The translations under genes and the position numbers were made by a program. The notes beneath the pieces were generated by a model. That model made no database searches. It was not told the DNA's origin and saw only the letters and a list, made by a program, of their open reading frames with translations. Shown in pieces: positions 32,801-41,034 of a stretch of DNA of 53,695 nucleotides (the stretch's first letter is position 1; the number at the start of each line of letters is the position of its first letter). This stretch comes from Phoronis australis (Eukaryota; Phoronida; Phoronidae), in contig NMRA01000138.1 of the NCBI GenBank assembly GCA_002633005.1, positions 531,970 to 585,664 of the forward strand, written 5' to 3'.

Positions 32801-35800
32801 TTTGACTCAATAGATAGTGGTTCTAAAACTTAGGAGAAAGGCTAAGAGCTCTCCTAGTGTTAATTCTGTGAATAAATGCAAGACTATGTCTGTGTTGGTT
32901 CATCAAGCCAGTTTGGAGGGCCAAGAGGCCTTGACCACTGTCATAACATGAGAAATCTTGTATGAAACCTCTGATAAGTTACAAACATTTTTTGCACTCA
33001 TAAGTGACTTTTCCTTTACCCAAAATATGTTTATCTGGGATGCACCCACCCTCCACTGCTTTAGGGCACAGTAGAAATTCTTCACATTTCTCAATATGAA
33101 ATCATACGACTTCGAATTGTGAATACAGACCATTTCTAAATCGGTGCAATGATATGTTGTGTTTTTCAGAACGTTTCCAAAGTGTAAATTTGGCGACAAG
33201 TGTTTATACATCCATCCACTTTGCAAGTTTGACAAGGTTTGCTCCAAGCCCAACTGTCCGTTTGACCACACACAGAAGAAGCCGAGCAGTGTTCATCCTA
33301 CAATGATCCCTAATGGTCAGTGGTCTTAATCTTCTAAAAGAGGACACACTCTTGAAATTATTTACAATTAGTATATTGTAATCACCAACTAGCGTATGCT
33401 TTGGCTAGACAGTTGGCTGGCTGATCTAGCTCAACTTATCACCTGGTTAAATATCTATCAGACACGTATTCATTGCTAATGCATAAGTTTAGCTACCACA
33501 AAATGTCTGGTGGGCATGTCTTACTGGTGTGCATGTCTTAGGGAAATGCCGAAAATGATGCCTTAATATTCGCTTGCTTTAACCAATTTCAGTTTCCACC
33601 TTGCACCAGTTTTGCAGTCGTGCAGCCAGTTGCGTCATGTTGCGCTGATTAAGTGCAACTTGCCCTATGTCCAAAGGTTCCGTAAATTTGCCACGCAATT
33701 GCAAGTTAATCTAGGTTAGGGACTGATGACACACCAGATGGTGAGTCAGGTTGATCTAGCGCAAGTGCCTGTCTGCACAGCTTAAGTCTGCCTTGTATAG
33801 GGTTGTATTCCATAACAAAGTTTATGATGAAAAAAAAGAGACCACACAATTATTTGCAAGAAATTGCCATGTAATGCAACCCATGCATGTGGATTTTCTC
33901 GCAATTGTCTTTGGTGTTCGTAACGCAGCCCAGCTCTAGTCTCACGTTTATAAAGAAATGTAATTTGATTTTCCATGAAGTTTTGGTAAACACAAGTCAA
34001 GTATGCTGCAGGTGAGAGCTTTGTGTTAAGCAAACAGCCATACCAGGCGGCTAACTCATCACTTCTCATTTTGCACAAAGCTACAAGATTTGTGCTTCGT
34101 GAATTTGTTTGTAAAATATCCAACAGGTTTGATATTGTAAGGCCAAAAATAATTTGTGTGGGGGTTTGAGCTGCATGCAGAACATATCTCTTTCGTAAAC
34201 CAATGAAAGTATGAAAGATAATTTGTGATATTTTGCAGGCACTCAAAAATCCCCCATTGTAGCCACATTCTTACTCATGACCTTAAATCCACAAAGATCA
34301 TGCGGGGAGGCACACGTCTGTTCAGTGCAGTTGTTTTCTAGTTAGCAGACATGTAAAGCAGGGACATAACCATAACAAAATCATGTCATGATAGACCGTC
34401 CCAAGTAGCCAGTGCACTCGGGACACTTGAATTACTTAATAGTAGATCACAAGACTTTGTTCCATGATGACAGATAACATTCAATTGTATGCCTGTTAAC
34501 AATAAGCTAAATACTGTTAAGATAAAGGTTGCTTAGCGAGTTTGATGGACCAGAATATTCAAATTGGTGATAAATACATGTCTAACTTATAGTTTCTAAA
34601 ATTTCATCACTGCTGTTTTGCATTAGCACTTCAGACCTCAAGCCACTGAACTGTTGTGTCCTCCACACTAGGTAGTTTAGTCATCATCACAAATAATAGC
34701 CGTTGGCTGTAGGATGCTTGAATTTATTGCCAATTCCATATAATTAAACCTATTTCACTTGACTGGCGAGTTAGTGGTTACAAAATGTTCTTGCCATCTT
34801 CGATTCATTCGTTTATTTGTTGAGATACTCAAGCTGGTAAAAGTCTTGGTTTATTGGAAAATTTACTTTTTTGTGTGCCTGCCACAGAAAGGTTTACTGT
34901 TCACTGTTTACTCATTTGAAAATTCAGACATTCCAACTTGTGTTATGCATACACTTTATACCGTACTCCTGTGTTTCTTTTAGCATATATTCTCACCAAA
35001 CCCAAGTTTGTGTCAGTAATGCCTGTCACGTCTTCATCACGACCAGTTGCCAGCAGCAGCCGGGAAATCAACTGTAGATTTTACCCAAATTGTACAAATA
35101 TGAACTGCCCATACAAACATCCTATGGTACGTATACAATTTTATGTCAGTATTTTACGCAGCATTTTGCAAAGGGTGCATGAGAAGTTACACTCAAGTGC
35201 TTAGGTAGCATTAAAGCTGATTGTGTTCCAGTACTTTCTGGTCTCAGTCATTCAAAATCCAGGGGGGGTAATGAGTATAGTTTTATTACATGTTCTCAGT
35301 CGTTATCCCCCGTATTCTAGAGCCCAAGTGGATTTTGGAGAATTATCGCCTAAGGGGCATCAGAACATGTAATAATCTACTTATACCACATACTGAACGA
35401 GAAACATTGCAATGAATCGATCTACCTTTCTCAACTCGCCTCGGCTTTGTAACTACTTTCTATGTTAGAGGCCCGGGATTGGAGTTCGCAACCTTTTAGA
35501 AAAGCCGAGCTATTTTTGTCAAATAATGCTTTTACTCAAAACCAATTGAAAATTTAAACAAAATGGAGAGAAAGTAAATCTATAAATTAAGGTTTAGCAA
35601 CTATTATAGCTTACTACACATTTTATCACGCTAAGCTTCGACCGAGAAAATATCGTCTGCTAAAGTAGGTTACCACTGGTAACTGAGTATAATGCTTCAG
35701 TCGAAGTATCCCGACGACATGATACCCACATTCAATTTGGAGATCGGTGATTTACAAGTGAGAGAAAATGAGAGGTAAATTTCATTGAATTAAAATATCG

Positions 35801-36138
35801 TTTTTATGGAAATTATGCGTCTTATTTTTCATAGCGTATAAATGTCGGTACAATCTCCTTTGTTGAACATTCGATTGTTTCACAAGAGACTTTCATTAAC
35901 ATTTTATGGTGTCTACAGTGACTGAATGAAACAGTAAGTGGTCTGGAGGGAAGTTTTTCGTTAACATTATGTAGCATCTGCAATGACATCCATTTCCGTT
36001 AACAATAACTTGTATTCGTTGCAGCCTTGCAAGTTTGGTTTTAAGTGCAAGAATGTTGGTAGCTGTACATTCTACCATCCACCACTGCCTAAAGCCAGTC
36101 AGTTAAAGTGGAGAAAGGACAGTGTTACTGCTCTCTAG
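20790..36138 (+). CDS. ZC3H14: Zinc finger CCCH protein 14 (Nab2 orthologue), complete
   Basis: Nuclear poly(A)-RNA-binding protein that limits tail length and supports mRNA quality control and export (family knowledge). Exons: 20790-20825, 22288-22330, 22894-23008, 25313-25353, 25724-25840, 26663-27021, 27861-28021, 29518-29612, 31162-31314, 31704-31893, 32188-32463, 33170-33315, 34984-35126, 36025-36138. The lengths sum to 1989 nt, one open frame of 662 residues. Residues 1-75 begin MEIGTEISQKIR and contain ELPDYIMVMVANKK, almost identical to the PWI-like domain of human ZC3H14. R247-K250 (RKRK) is a likely nuclear signal, followed by an acidic stretch. Residues 448-459 match the conserved SP.FIVTLDG segment. 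Five CCCH fingers follow (C507-H523, C528-H544, C547-H562, C608-H623, C627-H643), all C-X5-C-X4/5-C-X3-H. The start sits in a good context (aaaATGG). The middle is shorter than in human, which has 736 residues. Identity is certain. Confidence 0.98.
20989..21019. repeat. hairpin of a dispersed repeat, copy 2
   Basis: CACCGTCTC (20989-20997) and GAGACGGTG (21011-21019), loop 13 bases, followed by gtcatcccatag. It is the inverted counterpart of 645-695. In ZC3H14 intron 1, 164 bases after exon 1. Confidence 0.65.
21655..21795 (-). mobile_element. tRNA-like SINE fragment A
   Basis: On the minus strand: A box tttggcagtcgg (21740-21729) and B box gattcgagtcc (21692-21682). The same layout and flanks recur at 21965-22105. 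In ZC3H14 intron 1. Confidence 0.6.
21965..22105 (-). mobile_element. tRNA-like SINE fragment B
   Basis: On the minus strand: A box tttggctaatcagtttg (22049-22033) and B box ggttcgagtac (22004-21994). Alignable with fragment A over its whole length, including the upstream cactagcaNgcaat block, but diverged. Confidence 0.6.
22288..22330 (+). CDS. ZC3H14: ZC3H14 exon 2
   Basis: Acceptor ttttgtag/GCT, donor G/gtaagt. It encodes AAIKAKLVDLGAYV, matching SAIKGKLQELGAYV of human ZC3H14. Confidence 0.97.
22597..22671. repeat. 17-bp minisatellite, 4.4 units
   Basis: agtgtttggcttgtcac repeated from 22597; in ZC3H14 intron 2, between the exons at 22288 and 22894. Confidence 0.95.
22894..23008 (+). 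CDS. ZC3H14: ZC3H14 exon 3, PWI-like domain core
   Basis: Acceptor ttcatag/AT, donor TG/gtaaag. It holds DELPDYIMVMVANKK and QMTEDLSLFL, the best conserved part of the N-terminal domain that in Nab2 contacts Mlp1 and Gfd1. Confidence 0.97.
23340..24370 (+). repeat. 150-bp repeat family, second array
   Basis: The same A, B and C unit types as 6800-8050, with boxes near 23515 (A), 23741 (C), 23895 (A), 24033 (B), 24173 (C) and 24300 (A). A B unit is partly deleted near 23630. In ZC3H14 intron 3, in the sense direction. More decayed than the RCE1 array. Confidence 0.8.
25313..25353 (+). CDS. ZC3H14: ZC3H14 exon 4
   Basis: Acceptor attcacag/G, donor G/gtaggt. It encodes WLTGLLDKLQTL across the junction; human has WLHGVLDKLRSV. 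Its 41 nt are needed to keep frame. Confidence 0.93.
25724..25840 (+). CDS. ZC3H14: ZC3H14 exon 5, low-complexity linker
   Basis: Acceptor ttctgcag/AC, donor G/gtgagc. It encodes a Thr/Glu-rich linker with no domain. It is placed by phase (1 on both sides) and open frame; it could be skipped without a frame break. Confidence 0.8.
26260..26360. repeat. A/T homopolymer low-complexity stretch
   Basis: Runs of A and T with a self-complementary aaaaaaactttttttt centre. In ZC3H14 intron 5. A single N at 26059 lies nearby. Confidence 0.8.
26663..27021 (+). CDS. ZC3H14: ZC3H14 exon 6, long linker
   Basis: Acceptor ttttcag/AC, donor GCA/gtaagc. 120 codons rich in Ser, Thr, Pro and Lys, becoming Arg-rich near the end (RVERSLAARL). 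Disordered by composition. Frame and phase fit both neighbours. Confidence 0.85.
27861..28021 (+). CDS. ZC3H14: ZC3H14 exon 7, basic then acidic stretch
   Basis: Acceptor tctctag/CCG, donor AA/gtaagt. It encodes SRKRKAVGSM (likely nuclear signal) and then HHSDDEEDEGYDP; human has a similar RKRK...EEEEEDDDYG order. A 46-bp minisatellite starts about 9 bases after the donor. Confidence 0.92.
28029..28213. repeat. 46-bp minisatellite, 4 units
   Basis: The gatcattgtatacagtggac block occurs at 28036, 28082, 28128 and 28174. Units are identical as far as I can read. The array starts about 8 bases after the donor of ZC3H14 exon 7. Confidence 0.97.
29518..29612 (+). CDS. ZC3H14: ZC3H14 exon 8
   Basis: Acceptor cttttag/G, donor G/gtgagc. 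It encodes SLLLRAMKDAQKSI, matching NLILKAISEAQESV of human ZC3H14, a conserved short helix in the linker. Confidence 0.92.
31162..31314 (+). CDS. ZC3H14: ZC3H14 exon 9
   Basis: Acceptor atttttcag/TT, donor G/gtaagt. It encodes a basic linker (RLMSRSRRQEMIRKLAQTVQ) and then acidic residues. Phase 1 on both sides, so it could be alternatively spliced without a frame break. Confidence 0.85.
31704..31893 (+). CDS. ZC3H14: ZC3H14 exon 10, acidic linker
   Basis: Acceptor gtctccag/AT, donor AG/gtatca (weak match to the U1 consensus). Ser/Asp/Glu-rich, ending PRRIIKDR. The donor is set by the phase needed for the next exon. Confidence 0.82.
32188..32463 (+). CDS. ZC3H14: ZC3H14 exon 11, FIVTLDG motif and CCCH finger 1
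   Basis: Acceptor tgttttag/T, donor AA/gtgagt. It begins with the conserved LSPRFIVTLDGID segment and ends with finger 1 (C507, C513, C519, H523) plus the first Cys of finger 2. The upstream open frame in the intron is not coding. Confidence 0.96.
32629..32720. repeat. 46-bp direct repeat, 2 units
   Basis: actgccNctggaagggNtgg at 32629 and 32675, then gagcttttgggctc and gtacactgta in both. In ZC3H14 intron 11. Confidence 0.85.
33170..33315 (+). CDS. ZC3H14: ZC3H14 exon 12, CCCH fingers 2 and 3
   Basis: Acceptor gtttttcag/A, donor G/gtcagt. Finger 2 is C528, C534, C540, H544 and finger 3 is C547, C553, C558, H562, separated by only two residues (PL), as in the family, where neighbouring fingers pack together on poly(A). 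Confidence 0.96.
34984..35126 (+). CDS. ZC3H14: ZC3H14 exon 13, CCCH finger 4
   Basis: Acceptor tcttttag/CA, donor ATG/gtacgt. A Ser-rich linker and then finger 4 (C608, C614, C619, H623). Its 45-residue gap from finger 3 resembles the human spacing. Confidence 0.95.
35283..35375. repeat. fold-back, 14-bp perfect arms
   Basis: TTATTACATGTTCT (35283-35296) and AGAACATGTAATAA (35362-35375) are exact reverse complements. In the last ZC3H14 intron. A second pair, ctcggcttt with aaagccgag, lies just after it (about 35443-35508). Confidence 0.7.
36025..36138 (+). CDS. ZC3H14: ZC3H14 exon 14, CCCH finger 5 and stop
   Basis: Acceptor cgttgcag/CCT. Finger 5 (C627, C633, C639, H643), then LKW as in human (ALKWIRP), ending TAG at 36136-36138. 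Confidence 0.96.
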   Translation, partial: PCKFGFKCKNVGSCTFYHPPLPKASQLKWRKDSVTAL

Positions 36139-36715
36139 TCTTCAGTCTCACACCTTGTCTCTCATCACACACCTACGTGTCAGTTATTCTTCATATTCTA
36201 CACCTTTCATAAGAAGCATAGCTTTAGCCTAGCCAACAATTATGACAATGGGTCTGGTCCATTGTTTGTTTGTTATTATGATAGCTATGTCTGGAAGTCT
36301 TTTGTGGGTGCTTCACTACATGATTAACTTCATTTTACCAGAGTGAGGCGCCAATGCATTTATGAGTGGAATCCAAAAAGGCATTCACCTTGGCTTGTCA
36401 AAGTTTTAAGTCAGTATTGCAACTCATTATAAACTTTATTGACACAAGTCTCCCATTTTTCACACAATATGGTGAGACTTTTTATTGTTAATTTCTCCAT
36501 AAATGAATGTTAAGATTTTAGGATATTGTTAGCTAAGCTTGTACTGTGTACATTTAGCCGTGTCCAATTTTTGTAACTTTCCTTTCAAAGTAGCAATTTT
36601 TTATGTGAAGAATTACTATGAATACCACAGAATTGTGGTATTTCAGAATGTGTTTACTGATAACTTTAAGTAACTTTTGATTGTACATGGTGACCAAAGA
36701 AGCTACAAAGCTTTA

Positions 36716-36721
36716 AATAAA
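36716..36721 (+). promoter_or_regulatory. ZC3H14 poly(A) signal AATAAA
   Basis: Canonical AATAAA 578 bases after the ZC3H14 stop and the first one downstream in the sense strand. The 3' UTR between is AT-rich and without repeats. Confidence 0.55.
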
Positions 36722-37400
36722 TGCCTCATAAATCCTTTTTGTATTTAGTACTCCAAGATCTTTCCACAAACTTTGAGCATGTCACTCCGTTTTCATAAAT
36801 TAAATGTTTTCCAAGACTTACAAGTCCAAAATTTTATATAAAATGTGTTGGATGTTTTTGGTCACCCTGTACAGCGCAGTCACCCAGTAGATTTCCATGT
36901 GTGGGAACAATACACGGTCAGTTAATTGGATATTGAATCATTGCATTACCCGTTTTGCTATGGCTGGTTGTATCCTGTCCTGTTTTATAAGTTTTCTTTT
37001 CTATTTTTTGTTCTGCCAATTGCAGAATGTGGTCTTTACCAGAATATCAGTATGTCTTTGTGAACATCTTAAATTTCAGTTTGTTTCTTTAATGATTATC
37101 AATCTTGTCAGTATTTTTATTGCAACTTGAGCTATAGATCTTAAGTGTTTGAGAACACTGTATGTAATATTTCCATTTTCTTAGTTGGTTCTGGGGGCCC
37201 ATTCGAAGGAAACTGACTTTGCTAAGGCAAATTTAAATTTCACTCAATTTTATGATAAAACATATTTTTTTCTCAAGAATGTTTCAAGAAGGAGATCTTA
37301 AGTTTAACTTAAAGTTTTTGACTAAGTTTTATCATCATTTTGACTGCCGTACCAGATGTGGTAGTTTCAAAGTTGGAAGTTGAGACAAATCTCAAAACTT

Positions 37401-37522
37401 AAGTCTTATGAGCTTAGGTCAGTTGATTGGAATGGGCCTTTAAGTCTTGAGAGCTTAGGTCAGTTGATTGGAATGGGCCTTAAAGTCTTATGAACTTAGG
37501 TCAGTTGATTGGAATGGGCCTC
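37401..37522. repeat. 41-bp minisatellite, 3 units
   Basis: aagtcttatgagcttaggtc plus agttgattggaatgggcct at 37401, 37442 and 37483; two to three changes between units. Confidence 0.95.
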
Positions 37523-38739
37523 TGGTTTGTTTTTTATTTGAAGATTTAGTCAGTGGTGCGGTATTTTTAGGTCCTCTCTCTTTTTCAAAAAAAGATAGAA
37601 AATTCACTGAAGATGAGCAGAAATGATGCACGATTTTTTTAACTCATGGCGTAAACCTTGCCTACATGCATTTGTACATCTGGTGACAGTCACCCTCATC
37701 GCTACCTTGCACGTTCAACATTTATATGATTATAGCGTGATCCCATTTTTAACACAAATTACTTGAAACATTAAATGAATGCTAGTCTTAATGAAATGAG
37801 CAAAAACCTGTTTGTTAACACTTCAACATGTTGTGCAATGGCAAATAAACTGCCAGTAACCTTTTGGTTGGATTAGCATTGCACACTGTGAAACCCAATA
37901 ACCTGTATATTGAGTGTTGTGTAAGTCGTGTGAGGGAAACAATAGCAACACTGTCTAGAGACGGACAAGAAAACCTTGTTGATCATCCATTGTTATTTTT
38001 TATACTCATAAGTTCTGTGGTAAGAATAAAACTGATTCACCCACGGTTATGTCTCCTTTAAGTATCGCTCACGCCACCTTGAGGTCTGTGATGAAATTGA
38101 TGACATATCTGAGTGAAGACTTATGCTTAAGTATACGCATGTAATCTGTATTGATGGAAAGGTGGTGCCTTACGAAGACTTCCGAGTTAAACAATGTAGT
38201 GTGTACTTAAATCTGGTTAATTATGGAATCATGACTGCCAAATGTATCTTCAGTTGCAATACATGTGAAGTCCTGGTGAACATCTTCCCAACTCTGCTAG
38301 GTCATCAGAATTTACTTAAACTGTATCAGCTTTCAAGAACCATTCTTTTTTCTTCAATTAAAGTCCATGTTCAAACATGGTTACTGACAGGATGACATTA
38401 GGCCAGCTACACCTGAAAATAAAAGATCACACACAGTTCGTAATAACAGCACACAGTTTACAAACACACCAACAGCTTTGCTACAGGTTGAGAATAATCG
38501 CTGAAGGGAGAGAAGATGTGGAGCGACTACCTGGTGTATAATAAAAATTTCATATCTCATGCACGTGTTACAGTCATGGCACTAGAGGAAAGAAACTTGA
38601 CTTTAATTTACATCTAACATGACTGGTTGCTTCAAGATTGCTTGTGACAAACATTATAATGTAACAAGAGCAAAGCCAAGAATTGACATGCCTCGCAAAC
38701 GGTATGCTTCTAGGAGTGTGTGTTAGTAGTATCATAAAA

Positions 38740-40260
38740 ATAACCATATGGTGGCACAGAATATGCTACACCCGTACGAAAATGGCAATGGTTTGCCATC
38801 TCCCTAATAGAATCCTATTTGCCAAATTTCATGAAAATCCGTCAAAGAATTCCCAGAGATACACTAGAGGGCTCAACAGCAGTCAGATCTGTCAGAAATT
38901 TATGGTTATACTCTGTCACATTAAAAAAAAAAACTTGCCAAACTTCACACAGGCCCCTGCAACGGGTTAAGAAGATACAACAAAATGGCCACATGGGGTG
39001 CCACAGTAGTCGTACTCGTTCAAAATGAATGTCATCTCTTGTCTCGGCAGGAAACTGCCAATTTTTATTATACTTTGAGCCATTTTGCAGATAGGCAAAA
39101 GCAACAAAGGAACTGTAAATAATTGCAAGTAGGTGGAACAGAATACACCGGCAACTTGGTCTCAACAGAAACCTTATTGTCAAATTTCATGAAAATATGT
39201 CAAGAAACCCATTGTGAAGATACAGACTGAAGTTAACGTAACAATCTAAAATTGCTACTAGGATTCACAGCAGCATCTTCAGCCTACCACCCGTAATTTT
39301 TTATAAGTTAAAAATGCAACCACCCGTAATTTTTTTTGTTCTTGTGGTCGACTGCACAGGCGCTTGAGTTTATCTGTTCCTCCATCACCACTAACGTCAT
39401 TAATTACTAAGAAAACATATGTTTCTTATATATCATGGTTATTAGCCATCGAGAAATTCGAGTACCTGTGGTTAACTGGTGTTACGGGCATGCCGATGAG
39501 GAGATCGGAGGGAGTGAAAAAGTTGGAGCTTTTTGCAAGTTGCATTTTGTTTCAGTTGTTGATTCTGTGCGGATTGTTTATAAAATTTACTAAAATTACC
39601 CACCATCAAACATTTATGGCCTAATGAAACAACAACAACCTGTAAATTTTTATTTTTTTGAAGTACGACCACCAGCCATTTTGAATTTAAATCAAACGCA
39701 ACCACCCATAAATTTTTATTTCAGTTGCCTTCCCCTCCTCCCACACAGATTTTGCTGGAACAGCCCTTACCCGTTGCCACATTCATACAGATAAACTTGA
39801 CAAATTTCAAAGATCCTGAAAGGGTTAGACATCTACAGATGCAAAAACACAAAACTGTCACTAGGGTACTCCACAGCAATTTTACCAATTCAAAAATCAA
39901 CGACAGTAATGGTCTTCTTGGCAGTAACACAACCAGTTGCAATTTTTCTGAATTTTCTTCAATCAGACTGGCAGATAGAGAATTATAAAAATGGCCACAG
40001 AATCCGTCTTAAAATGGAAAGGTGTCGTCTTCTGTTTAACAGAAACCTACTTGCCAACTTCATGAAAATCCGTCAAGGAACTCTGAAGAAACAGAGGCAA
40101 ATGTAAAATACTAAACTGCCAACAGGAGGCACAGCAGTAGTCGGATAGGTCTTAAAGTTGTCATCACTTGTCAGCTCCATAGGGACACATGCCAATTTTC
40201 ATGAAGAACCTCCAAAGGGGTTTTGGAGATACAGCAACGTACATCCAGACAGAGACAATG
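38740..40260 (-). repeat. 150-bp repeat family, third array, minus orientation
   Basis: gccaaatttcatgaaaatccg-type boxes near 38820, 38938, 39180, 39800, 40052 and 40190, alternating with aaaatggccac and tgccaacaggaggcac-type boxes. These are reverse complements of the units at 6800-8050. A single related unit is seen at about 42880-42980 in an EIF3K intron. Confidence 0.7.
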
Positions 40261-40542
40261 GCAACATATGCATATTTGGATGTGTTAAAATGAAAGCACC
40301 CCGAGCAGCCACACTTTAATAGGGAAATCAACTCAAGAAGTGAGTATGACAATGATGAACCAAGTTGTAGTGAAAAACAAATGGCACAGCGTTTTTATCT
40401 CTTGATGACATCTATCCAAATGTCAATTCTCAGAAACAACGATTAAAGGACGACCCGAGTTCTGGGACCGAAAAGCTAAAAAAACACTTTGTAACTGAAA
40501 ACAGACCTCAAGTTATCGAGGACGTATGTATTGTGCATAAAT

Positions 40543-40548
40543 TTTATT
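40543..40548 (-). promoter_or_regulatory. possible EIF3K poly(A) signal AATAAA
   Basis: TTTATT on the plus strand, so AATAAA in EIF3K sense, 350 bases after the stop and beyond the minisatellite. An AATAAA on the plus strand lies next to it (40551-40556), making the site palindromic. Confidence 0.45.
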
Positions 40549-40654
40549 TCAATAAAGTACGAAATGCAGTTGGAATCATGTGAACAAACTCACTTCACAA
40601 CAGAGTAAGGTAGTAAGGTTCTTTGCAAAATTTCATTTTGCCAACTAAGAGAAA

Positions 40655-40918
40655 CAGCTATTCATACGTACTCTGAAACAGCTACTCAGACATACTCTCA
40701 AACAGCTATTCACACATACTCTCAAACAGCTATTCACACATACTCTCAAACAGCTATTCACATATACTCTCAAACAGCTATTCACACATACTCTCAAACA
40801 GCTATTCAGACACACTCTCAAACAGCTATTCATACCTACTCTCAAACAGCTATTCATATATACTCTCAAACAGCTATTCACACATACTCTCAAACAGCTA
40901 TTCATACATACTCTCAAA
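40655..40918. repeat. 24-bp minisatellite, 11 units, holds the EIF3K stop
   Basis: Eleven units of cagctattcacacatactctcaaa-type sequence (variants at a few positions). In EIF3K sense each unit can be read as GAG AGT ATG TRT GAA TAG CTG TTT in frame, and the first TAG ends the protein. The long open frame with repeated NSCLRV residues is the other phase and is not a gene. Confidence 0.97.
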
Positions 40919-41034
40919 TGTGATCTTCTCAGTGATGTTTTTGGTTTTAATGTTCTCTTCCTGGTTACTAACAAAGACTGTAGATCCTTGCTGCTGCCAG
41001 CCGTATTTTTTTATCCACTGATCCACATGTGAAT
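40898..41034 (-). CDS. EIF3K: EIF3K terminal exon
   Basis: Acceptor tttacag/AT. It encodes [10 protein letters not shown], a short Gln/Ser loop, [17 protein letters not shown], then ESMYE and TAG (40898-40900). The last five codons and the stop belong to the first unit of the 24-bp minisatellite. Other animals have a longer tail here. Confidence 0.93.

Larger units (their letters stand above)
36139..40654. other. intergenic between convergent ZC3H14 and EIF3K
   Basis: ZC3H14 3' UTR up to about 36740, then AT-rich sequence with a 41-bp repeat (37401-37522) and the inverted-orientation 150-bp family (38740-40260). I see no further gene on either strand. Confidence 0.5.

Noticed and set aside
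40645-40974. 109-codon minus-strand frame with repeated NSCLRV
   Set aside because: It is the wrong phase of the EIF3K terminal exon and its 24-bp minisatellite; the homologous phase stops at 40898.
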